From SHZI01 sp964384525 (GTDB lineage Bacteria > Pseudomonadota > Gammaproteobacteria > Steroidobacterales > GCA-2729495): DNA of 45,299 nt. The translations under genes and the position numbers were made by a program. Shown one piece after another: positions 33,037 to 41,568 of this stretch. The stretch's first letter is position 1; every line of letters starts with the position of its first letter. The notes under the pieces are model-generated. The model was not told the origin of the DNA, did not search any database, and saw nothing but the letters and a program-made list of their open reading frames with translations. Location: NCBI GenBank assembly GCA_964384525.1, contig CAYLKO010000016.1, positions 1-45,299 on the forward strand, written 5' to 3'.

Positions 33037-33818
33037 ACCAGGCTCTTTTACTGGTCGAGCAGCACGACCACTGCCTGCGGATCACCATCAATCGGCCGGA
33101 ACAGCGCAACGCGCTGTCCCTGGCCCTGCTCGATGAGCTTGCCGGTGTCTTGGCGCAGCAGGCGGGCCAGCCCGACCTGAAATGCGTGGTGCTCACGGGC
33201 GCGGGTGAGCGCTGCTTTGCCGCCGGCGGAGACCTGAAGGAACTCGACACCATCAGGAGCACTGCCGACACGCTCGCCATGTCGCGTCGGGTGCGGTCCG
33301 CGCTGGACCAGGTGCGGCAGTTTCCGGTGCCGGTGATTGCGGCCTTGAATGGGCTCGCGCTGGGCGGCGGCGCGGAACTGGCCATGGCCTGCGATCTGCG
33401 CATCGCGGCGCCACACGCGGAGCTCGGCTTTCTGCAGGCGCAATTGAATGTGACCACAGCCTGGGGTGGCGGCATCGATCTGCTGGCGATCCTGGGTCCG
33501 GCCCGCAGCCTGGCGCTGCTGCTCGAGGCCCGGCGCATACCGGCTGTCGAGGCGCTGGAGCTTGGTCTGGTGCAGAAAATCCGTGCCGACAACGAATCCC
33601 TGGCCGCCTGCGTCGCCCGCTTCATTGCCCCCTTGCTCCAGCGTCCGGTACAGGTTCTGCAGGCATACAAGACCCTCGCCCTCGGCGCCCGGCTGGCCCT
33701 GCACGAGCGTCTGGCGGCGACCGAGGAGTCGGGTTTCGTCGCCTGCTGGACACATGCCGATCACTGGTCAGCCGCAGCAACCGCTCTCGCGCCAAAGTCA
33801 CCGCAAGAAGCCCGATAA
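33012..33818 (+). CDS. Enoyl-CoA hydratase/isomerase (crotonase) family protein
   Basis: This 268-residue protein starts at ATG 33012, overlapping the MaoC gene by 25 bases; TTG 33033 is an alternative. Crotonase features: INRPEQRNALSLALLDEL, oxyanion-hole segments FAAGGDLKEL and LNGLALGGGAELAMACDLRIAA. The first catalytic Glu of hydratases is kept (GGGAEL). The second position, usually Glu in the GxPE segment, appears to be Gln in GFLQAQLNV. Loss of one acid suggests isomerase, decarboxylase or thioesterase chemistry rather than standard hydration. Convergent with fadD, 9 bases between stops. Confidence 0.85.
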   Translation: MRHAVVFLNQALLLVEQHDHCLRITINRPEQRNALSLALLDELAGVLAQQAGQPDLKCVVLTGAGERCFAAGGDLKELDTIRSTADTLAMSRRVRSALDQVRQFPVPVIAALNGLALGGGAELAMACDLRIAAPHAELGFLQAQLNVTTAWGGGIDLLAILGPARSLALLLEARRIPAVEALELGLVQKIRADNESLAACVARFIAPLLQRPVQVLQAYKTLALGARLALHERLAATEESGFVACWTHADHWSAAATALAPKSPQEAR

Positions 33819-33827
33819 GGCTCCCCG

Positions 33828-35492
<1,665 letters not shown>

Positions 35493-35629
35493 GGTTCGGA
35501 TATCCTACAGCCGTGGCGGCATTTGCGCATTGCTGCTACGGTTCGCCGGCCTCGAAGCACAGGATCTGCTGCCGGTTGCCGTCGCAGCAGGTGAGTCACA
35601 ACATCAACCCACATAGCCAAATGGATTGC

Positions 35630-35634
35630 AGGAG
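35630..35634 (+). promoter_or_regulatory. Ribosome-binding site that fixes a TTG start
   Basis: AGGAG at 35630-35634 is six bases before TTG 35641. The nearby ATG at 35621 is out of frame and stops after seven codons, and TTG 35626 has no such site. This sets the start of the HMGR-MVK gene. Confidence 0.65.
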
Positions 35635-35640
35635 CCGCCG

Positions 35641-37911
35641 TTGACCCGATCCCGAATTCCACAGTTCTACAAGATGACGGTCGCCGAGCGGGTGCGGGCC
35701 GTCAGGGACCGTGGCCTGCTGAGCGACAGCGATTTCAACCAGCTCTCGGCCGGACAAACCACGCTGGACCTGCAGGCTGCCGACAAGATGATCGAGAACG
35801 TCATCGGCGTTCTCGGCATGCCGGTGGGCCTGGGCCTGAACTTCCTGATCAATGGCAAGGAGTATGTGGTGCCGATGGCGGTCGAAGAACCGTCGATCGT
35901 CGCCGCCATCAGCGCCACGGCCAAGCTGGCCCGGGAATCGGGCGGGTTCACCACCAGTTCCACGCCGCCGATCCTGATCGGCCAGATCCAGGTCCTGGAA
36001 TGCCCCGACCTGCCCCGGGCCCGCGCCGCCGTTCTCGAACACAAGCGTGCCCTGCTGGATCTGGCCAACAGCTTTCATCCGCGCATGGTGGCCCGCGGCG
36101 GCGGCGCCGTGGATCTCGAAGTCCACTCCTTCCCGCTGCGCTCCCTGCCGGGCGAGATGCTGGTGGTGCATCTGCTAGTGGATACCCGCGATGCCATGGG
36201 CGCCAACCTAGTGAACGGGATGTGCGAAGGCGTCGCCTCCCTGATCGAGCAGCTCACCGACGGCAAGGTGTTCCTGCGCATCCTGTCCAACCTGGCGGAT
36301 CGCGCGCTGGCCCGGGCCGAAGTCTGCCTGCCGGTGGCGAGTCTTGCCGGCAAGGGCTATGCCGGTGATCGTGTCCGGGATGGCGTGATCATCGCGGCCG
36401 ACTTCGCCCACGCGGATCCCTACCGCACCACGACCCAAAACAAGGGCAACATGAACGGGGACGATGCGGTGGCACTCGCCACCGGCAATGACTGGCGCGC
36501 CATCGAAGCGGGCGCCCATGCCTATGCGGCCAGACATGGCCGCTACGACTCGCTCACCGAGTGGTGGGCCGACGACGCCGGCAATCTGCGGGGCCGGATC
36601 GAGATGCCGATGAAAGTCGGCATCGTCGGGGGCCCGCTGGAAACCAACCCCGGCGTGGCCATGAACCTGCGGCTGATGGCCGTCGAATCCGCCACCGAAC
36701 TGGCCGAAGTCATGGCGGCGGTGGGCCTGGCGCAGAATTTCGCGGCGCTGCGGGCGCTGGCGACGGACGGCATCCAGGCCGGCCACATGACCCTGCATGC
36801 CCGCAGCGTCGTCAAGGCCGCAGGAACACCCGCCGAGCTGTTCAATGTCGTTCTCGAACGCGTCATCCAGAGCGGCGAGATCAAGGTCTGGCGGGCCCAG
36901 CAGATTCTCGAGGAACTGCGGCTGGGCGTCGCCTCGCCAGCGGGGATCACCCGCCCGCAGACGACCAGCAAGACGGTCGACGAAGGTGTGGGTTACGGCA
37001 AGATCATCCTGCTCGGCGAGCACGCGGTCGTGCATGGTCGGCATGCGCTGGCCTGCCCGGTGCCGCTGACCATCCGGGCCCTCGTGGCCGATGGCAACCG
37101 CGGTGTCGAATTGCTGATTCCCCGCTGGGGCGTCGAGTATCAGCTGGCCAAGCCCTATGAACAGCGCCGTTCCTTCGAGCGGTCGGCAGGCGCCATTCTC
37201 GATCGCCTCGGGCTGACGGACCGGGCCATTCGCATCGAAGTATTCCCGGACGTGCCGCGCGGCAGGGGGCTCGGCGGCTCGGCCGCCCTGGCAGTGGCGA
37301 TCGTGCGGGCACTGGATCTGCATTTCCGGCTGGGCCTGAGCGATGCCGAAGTCAATGAACTGGCGTTCCTGTCGGAACAGACCGCCCACGGCCAGCCAAG
37401 CGGCATCGACAACACCATGGCGACTTATGGCCGACCACTGGTTTTCCGGCGTGGCGCGCCACCACTGGTTGAATTGCTGAACATCCCGACGCCGCTTTCG
37501 ATCGTGGTGGGCATGACCAGTCGCGAGGGTCTCACGGCACGCACGGTCGCCAGCGTCAGTGCGGCGCGCACGCGCAACCCGCGGCTGTATGAAAAGATCT
37601 TTGACGACATCGATGCCCTCGTGCTGCAAGCCGTCTCGGCAATCCAGGAAGGCGATGTCACCACCCTCGGCGACCTGATGAACATCAATCAGGGGCTGCT
37701 CAATGCCCTGCAGGTGTCCACCCCCGAGCTGGAGCGGCTGATCAATGTGGCGCGGGACGCCGGTGCGGCCGGTGCCAAACTGACGGGTGGCGGGGGTGGC
37801 GGTGCGATGCTGGCCCTGTGCAGCAGTGCGGCAGTGGCCGCCGAGGTTCAGCAGGCCATCGAACGACAGGGCTTCCGGTCGCTGCGGGTGAATGCGGGTG
37901 GCACTCCATGA
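35641..37911 (+). CDS. Fused class II HMG-CoA reductase-mevalonate kinase
   Basis: This 756-residue bifunctional protein starts at TTG 35641. Residues 1-430 are class II HMG-CoA reductase: SRIPQFYKMT start, MAVEEPS (Glu82/83), QNKGNMNGDDAV (Lys268), ATGNDWRA (Asp284) and GHMTLHARS (His382), aligning within one residue of the catalytic positions of Pseudomonas mevalonii HMGR (E83, K267, D283, H381). A short linker (about 431-449) leads to a GHMP-type mevalonate kinase (450-756): KIILLGEHAVVHG, GRGLGGSAAL (541-550), PSGIDN (Asp590) and AKLTGGGGGGAM (from 711). Both halves look intact. The product would convert HMG-CoA to mevalonate and then to mevalonate 5-phosphate. Overlap with idi points to isoprenoid synthesis. 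Confidence 0.93.
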   Translation: MTRSRIPQFYKMTVAERVRAVRDRGLLSDSDFNQLSAGQTTLDLQAADKMIENVIGVLGMPVGLGLNFLINGKEYVVPMAVEEPSIVAAISATAKLARESGGFTTSSTPPILIGQIQVLECPDLPRARAAVLEHKRALLDLANSFHPRMVARGGGAVDLEVHSFPLRSLPGEMLVVHLLVDTRDAMGANLVNGMCEGVASLIEQLTDGKVFLRILSNLADRALARAEVCLPVASLAGKGYAGDRVRDGVIIAADFAHADPYRTTTQNKGNMNGDDAVALATGNDWRAIEAGAHAYAARHGRYDSLTEWWADDAGNLRGRIEMPMKVGIVGGPLETNPGVAMNLRLMAVESATELAEVMAAVGLAQNFAALRALATDGIQAGHMTLHARSVVKAAGTPAELFNVVLERVIQSGEIKVWRAQQILEELRLGVASPAGITRPQTTSKTVDEGVGYGKIILLGEHAVVHGRHALACPVPLTIRALVADGNRGVELLIPRWGVEYQLAKPYEQRRSFERSAGAILDRLGLTDRAIRIEVFPDVPRGRGLGGSAALAVAIVRALDLHFRLGLSDAEVNELAFLSEQTAHGQPSGIDNTMATYGRPLVFRRGAPPLVELLNIPTPLSIVVGMTSREGLTARTVASVSAARTRNPRLYEKIFDDIDALVLQAVSAIQEGDVTTLGDLMNINQGLLNALQVSTPELERLINVARDAGAAGAKLTGGGGGGAMLALCSSAAVAAEVQQAIERQGFRSLRVNAGGTP

Positions 37912-38477
37912 CGCAGCAGACCCGGGCAGCACCAGCCGAGGATCAACTCATCCTGGTCGACGCCGCCGATCGGGAGATTGGCGCCATTGCCAAGACCGCG
38001 GGACATCTGGGCGCCGGCCAGCTGCACCGGGCTTTCTCGGTGTTTCTCTTCAACGCTGCCGGCGCGGTGCTGATCCAGCAGCGGGCGGCGGGCAAAATGC
38101 TCTGGCCCGGCTATTGGTCGAACAGCTGTTGCAGTCATCCCCGACCCGGCGAAGCGGTGGAGGATGCAGCGCGCCGCAGGATGCATGAAGAACTGCAGGT
38201 AGCCTGCCGCCTGCGCTTTCTCTACAAGTTCCAGTATCAGGCGACGTTCGGCACGGTGGGTTCGGAGAATGAACTCTGCCATGTGTTTGCCGGCTTCCCG
38301 CATGGCGACCTGGTTGCCGACCCCGGGGAAATCGCGGCCCTGCAATGGATCTCGCCGGCCGAGCTGACCCGTTCGATCGCCACCGAGCCTGGCCGCTACA
38401 GTCCGTGGATGAAACTTGAATGGCAACGAATCACGGGTGAATTCCTCGACGGGATCCTGATGGAATGCACCCGCTGA
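37908..38477 (+). CDS. idi: Type I isopentenyl-diphosphate delta-isomerase
   Basis: This is a 189-residue Nudix-fold enzyme interconverting IPP and DMAPP. Signature: LHRAFSVFLFNAAG, then WSNSCCSHPRPGE containing the catalytic cysteine, the Nudix-like RRRMHEEL, and SENELCHVF carrying the catalytic Glu. The PGYW segment is also family-typical. Its ATG overlaps the stop of the HMGR-MVK fusion by four bases (ATGA), so the two are translationally coupled. Confidence 0.94.
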   Translation: MTQQTRAAPAEDQLILVDAADREIGAIAKTAGHLGAGQLHRAFSVFLFNAAGAVLIQQRAAGKMLWPGYWSNSCCSHPRPGEAVEDAARRRMHEELQVACRLRFLYKFQYQATFGTVGSENELCHVFAGFPHGDLVADPGEIAALQWISPAELTRSIATEPGRYSPWMKLEWQRITGEFLDGILMECTR

Positions 38478-38478
38478 C

Positions 38479-39288
38479 ATGGCCACCGTGGTCATCACCG
38501 GCAGTACCCGTGGCATTGGGCATGGTCTCGCCACGGAATTCCTGAAGCGGGGTCATGATGTCGTGGTGTCGAGTCGACGCCAGGCGGATGTAGCCCAGGC
38601 CATCGCGACACTGGGTACCGGAGCTGGAGGCCGCGTCGCGGGCCAGGTCTGCGATGTCACCCGGAAGCCGGATGTTCAGGCCCTGTGGCACCACGCAGTG
38701 GCGACTTTCGGCCAGGTCGATTACTGGATCAACAATGCAGGTCGGGCCACTTCAAGACATGCGGTGCACGAACTCCCCGAAGATCTGGTGCACACCCTTG
38801 TCGATACCAACCTGAAAGGGGCCGTGTTCGGTTCACAGGTTGCGATCGCCGGCTTTCGCCGGCAGGGCTTTGGCAATCTGTACAACATGCTGGGTGGCAG
38901 CTATGCCGGCAAACGCCTGACGCCGCACATGGGCGTTTACAGCGCCACCAAGGCGGGCGACTGGCTGCTCACGCGATACCTGGTGGCCGAGAATGACAAT
39001 CCGGAGATTGTCATCGGGACGATCAGCCCCGGCCTGCTCATCACGCCCAACTGGCTGGATGAACAACAGCAGATGAGCCAGGAAGACTGGCAGAAGGTCC
39101 GGCCGATCCTGAATATCCTGTGCGACTACGTGGAGACCGCCACGCCCTGGCTGGTTGACCGGATCCTGGCGAACCGGGAAAGCGGCAGGCGGATAGCCTG
39201 GATGACCACCGGCAAGCTGCTGCGGCGCTTTGCCAGCGCCCGACTGCCCGGCGGCAAGCGTGATCTTTTTTCCCGCTTCGGACTCTGA
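38479..39288 (+). CDS. SDR-family oxidoreductase in the mevalonate operon
   Basis: This is a 269-residue classical short-chain dehydrogenase: nucleotide-binding TGSTRGIGHG at the N-terminus, NNAG at the central strand, and catalytic Tyr154/Lys158 (YSATK). Beyond the Rossmann core, the C-terminal 60 residues (WMTTGKLLRRFASARL, GGKRDLFSRFGL) form an extension. The substrate is unknown; overall look is closest to SDRs of the chlorophyll(ide) b reductase type, without implying that activity. It starts one base after the idi stop, so a role on an isoprenoid, prenyl alcohol or carotenoid-like substrate is possible but only inferred from position. Confidence 0.85.
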   Translation: MATVVITGSTRGIGHGLATEFLKRGHDVVVSSRRQADVAQAIATLGTGAGGRVAGQVCDVTRKPDVQALWHHAVATFGQVDYWINNAGRATSRHAVHELPEDLVHTLVDTNLKGAVFGSQVAIAGFRRQGFGNLYNMLGGSYAGKRLTPHMGVYSATKAGDWLLTRYLVAENDNPEIVIGTISPGLLITPNWLDEQQQMSQEDWQKVRPILNILCDYVETATPWLVDRILANRESGRRIAWMTTGKLLRRFASARLPGGKRDLFSRFGL

Positions 39289-39301
39289 GCCGCCGGCGTC
39301 T

Positions 39302-39652
39302 CTAGAATTCGAACTGCCAGCTCAGGAAGACATCCGGCGAATCGGAACGCAGGCTGAACCGGAAACCGGGCGTGTTGTCCGCGACGATGCTGTTGAGTTG
39401 CAGGTCCATGCCATCGATTTCATCCGGATGCCGCTGATCATCGACATCGGCAACAAACCTGCCTGACAACGCATCGAAGATCGTCTGCAGCCGCAGCGGC
39501 CCCGCATGCAGTGCCGTGGGCGAAACTGCAGGCCGAGGTTCGGTGATGCCGGGGGCGGCGGCGGCGGGCGATGGCAGCAGTACGATCGCGACCAGCACCA
39601 TCGGCCACGACGAAAGTTCCGGGCCGGGTGAATTGATGGACCACCACCGCAT
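39302..39652 (-). CDS. Small exported protein of unknown function
   Basis: This 116-residue protein starts at ATG 39652 (GGAAG upstream), or 99 residues from ATG 39601. It has a hydrophobic signal segment (MVLVAIVLLPSPAAAAPG) and a mature part that ends in strands FRFSLRSDSPDVFLSWQFEF, with the terminal Phe often seen in outer-membrane proteins. No family is recognised. It sits convergent with the SDR gene and 116 bases downstream of hsp20 on the same strand. Confidence is moderate since the gene is short. Confidence 0.5.
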   Translation of the reverse strand: MRWWSINSPGPELSSWPMVLVAIVLLPSPAAAAPGITEPRPAVSPTALHAGPLRLQTIFDALSGRFVADVDDQRHPDEIDGMDLQLNSIVADNTPGFRFSLRSDSPDVFLSWQFEF

Positions 39653-39693
39653 CGGCTGCTTCCAGCAGGGAGTTGCCGGCAGCGTAATGAGCG

Positions 39694-39716
39694 CGGTGCC
39701 GCAAAACGCGGCACCG
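39694..39716. terminator. Perfect 9-bp hairpin downstream of hsp20
   Basis: CGGTGCCGC (39694-39702) and GCGGCACCG (39708-39716) pair exactly around the loop AAAAC, about 50 bases after the hsp20 stop. No T-tract follows on either strand, so termination would be weak or the hairpin may stabilise the 3' end. Confidence 0.45.
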
Positions 39717-39768
39717 GCTCACCCTTCAGACGTGCTTCGTGGCCGTCTTTGCTGATTTCGTCAAATCC

Positions 39769-40215
39769 CTAGCGTATCTGGATGTCGATCGCCCGCGGTT
39801 TGCGCGCTTCCGACTTCGGAATGCGCACGGTCAATACGCCATCCTTGCTCTCGGCCTGGATCTTCGACTCGTCTGCATCCGCCGGCAGCGAGAAGCTGCG
39901 CGCAAAGGTTCCGTAAAACGACTCGATGCGATGATGCTTTTCGTCCTTGCCGGTATTCTCCAGACGTCGCTCGCCGCGAATCGTGATGACGCCCTCGTGA
40001 ACCGAGACATCGATATCCTTTTTCTCGACCTCGGGCAGTTCGGCCTTGACGATGTAGGCATCGGCGGTTTCCGAGATGTTGGCCACCGGCCGCCATTCAA
40101 CGACCTTGCCGGCGCCATCTTCGGCTGATGGCGTTGCCGAGCGGCCCATGAGCCGGCCGTATTGATTGAACAGATCGTCGAGCTCGCGCAGCGGGCTCCA
40201 GTTGACTAGTGTCAT
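39769..40215 (-). CDS. Hsp20/alpha-crystallin family small heat-shock protein
   Basis: This 148-residue cytosolic holdase has a short N-terminal arm (LRELDDLFNQYGRLM), then the alpha-crystallin domain from about residue 42 (WRPVANISETADAYIVKAELPEVEKKDI), with the GERRLENTGKDEKHHRIE dimerisation loop, SFYGTFARSFSLP and the closing motif KDGVLTVRIPK. The C-terminal IxI-like tail is AIDIQIR. It binds unfolding proteins during heat stress. A sigma-32-like promoter lies just upstream (40269-40296). Confidence 0.93.
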   Translation of the reverse strand: MTLVNWSPLRELDDLFNQYGRLMGRSATPSAEDGAGKVVEWRPVANISETADAYIVKAELPEVEKKDIDVSVHEGVITIRGERRLENTGKDEKHHRIESFYGTFARSFSLPADADESKIQAESKDGVLTVRIPKSEARKPRAIDIQIR

Positions 40216-40268
40216 GTGCAGATCTCCTGATCATGGCGCGCTGCCACCCGTGGCTGCGCATGACAGGG

Positions 40269-40296
40269 ATCTAGGGCCGCCGGACAGGATTTCAAG
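40269..40296 (-). promoter_or_regulatory. Sigma-32 (RpoH)-type heat-shock promoter for hsp20
   Basis: On the minus strand CTTGAAA (40296-40290) is followed after 13 bases by CCCTAGAT (40276-40269). The RpoH consensus is CTTGAAA, 13-15 bases, CCCCATNT, so the -35 is perfect and the -10 matches well. The -10 ends 53 bases before the hsp20 start. Confidence 0.75.
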
Positions 40297-40338
40297 GTGG
40301 CCTGCATCATGAACGACGCAACCGGCCGCTGCGGAACC

Positions 40339-41502
40339 TCAGTCCGCGAGTGCGTCGCCGAGCGCCGCCATCAGATCGTCGGCATCCTCGAGACCCACGG
40401 ACAGGCGCACGAGGCCGTCCGTCAATCCGATCCGCTGTCGTTCTGCAGGTTCCACGACTGCATGGGTCATGGTCGCCGGGTGGGTGAGCAGGGACTCCAC
40501 CGAACCGAGATTCTCCGCCAGCGTCCACAACTTGATGCGATCCATCAGGCGTTTGCCCGCCGCCAGCCCACCCTCGACCTCAAACGAGAGCATCGCGCCA
40601 AAACCGGACGCCTGGCGTCTGGCCAGCTCGTGCTGGGGAAATGTCGCCAGACCCGGATAGTTCACGCGGGAAACCCTGGGGTGCGTCTCCAGAAAATGCG
40701 CGATGGCGAGCGCATTGGCCGACTGCCGGTCCATGCGCACCGACAGTGTCTTGGCGCCTTGCAGGGTCAGCCAGGCCACCTGCGGCGACATGATCATGCC
40801 GGTGGCGTTCATGATGAAACGGATCGCCCGGGCCTGTTCCTCGGTGCGGGTGATCACGGCGCCACCGATCGTGGCATTGTGGCCATCGAAGTACTTCGTG
40901 GTGCTGTGCACGACCAGATCCGCCCCCAGCTCCAGCGGTCGCTGGTAATACGGCGTCAGGAACGTGTTGTCCACGGCGTGCAGGATGCCGCGGCTCCGCG
41001 CGAGGTCGGACACGGCCTGAAGATCCGTGAGTTTCAGCGTGGGATTGGCTGGTGATTCCGTGAAGATGAGTTTCGTGTTCGGGCGTATGGCCCGGCCCAG
41101 GCTGGCCACATCGGAGGTATCCACAAAGGAAAACTCGACGCCAAAACGCGCAAAGATCTTGGTGGCGATCCGGTACGTGCCGCCGTAGACGACATCCGAC
41201 ACGATCGCATGGTCGCCACCGCTCAGGCAGGTGAGCAACAGACCGTTGATCGCCGCCATGCCGGTGCCGAAGCAGATCGTGTCGGCACCGCCCTCGAGGT
41301 CACTCAGTTTTCTTTCGAGCGCACGCACGGTCGGATTTGCCGAACGTGAATAGGAGTAACCCTTCTCCAGGTAGCGGTCCACCGATTCCTGCACGTAGGT
41401 GGTGGTCTGGTAGATCGGCGTCAGGATGGCGCCCGTCACGGGGTCCGGGGTTACCCCGCTGTGTATCTGTCGGGTGGTGAACCCGGGCTTCTTTTCTGTC
41501 AT
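40339..41502 (-). CDS. Trans-sulfuration PLP enzyme (cystathionine gamma-synthase/lyase or O-succinylhomoserine sulfhydrylase type)
   Basis: This is a 387-residue fold-type I PLP enzyme of the Cys/Met metabolism family. Key parts: PIYQTTTYV, YSYSRSANPTVRALE, FGTGMAAINGLL, ESPANPTLKL, VDNTFLTPYYQRPLELGADLVVHSTTKYFDGHN with PLP-binding Lys203, and SVGLEDADDLMAAL at the end. Sequence places it among cystathionine gamma-synthase and gamma-lyase relatives; without neighbours such as metX the exact reaction (synthase, lyase or sulfhydrylase) is open. It lies upstream of hsp20 on the same strand, but the heat-shock promoter between suggests separate control. Confidence 0.9.
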   Translation of the reverse strand: MTEKKPGFTTRQIHSGVTPDPVTGAILTPIYQTTTYVQESVDRYLEKGYSYSRSANPTVRALERKLSDLEGGADTICFGTGMAAINGLLLTCLSGGDHAIVSDVVYGGTYRIATKIFARFGVEFSFVDTSDVASLGRAIRPNTKLIFTESPANPTLKLTDLQAVSDLARSRGILHAVDNTFLTPYYQRPLELGADLVVHSTTKYFDGHNATIGGAVITRTEEQARAIRFIMNATGMIMSPQVAWLTLQGAKTLSVRMDRQSANALAIAHFLETHPRVSRVNYPGLATFPQHELARRQASGFGAMLSFEVEGGLAAGKRLMDRIKLWTLAENLGSVESLLTHPATMTHAVVEPAERQRIGLTDGLVRLSVGLEDADDLMAALGDALAD

Positions 41503-41517
41503 GTCAGCCTGTCAAAT

Positions 41518-41556
41518 CAATCTGGCAAATAAATCCGGCGAATAAATCCGGCAAAT
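41518..41556. repeat. Three tandem 13-bp imperfect repeats
   Basis: Units CAATCTGGCAAAT (41518-41530), AAATCCGGCGAAT (41531-41543) and AAATCCGGCAAAT (41544-41556) lie between the acyl-CoA dehydrogenase stop and the start of the PLP enzyme gene (41502). They lie in the upstream region of the latter. Confidence 0.7.
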
Positions 41557-41568
41557 CGAATGGGATTT

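Noticed and set aside
36208..37932. 574-codon open frame on the minus strand
   Set aside because: Antisense to the HMGR-MVK fusion, whose motifs are unambiguous. Shadow frame.
41518..41556. Tandem repeats as a CRISPR array
   Set aside because: Units are 13 bases with no spacers and no cas genes nearby.
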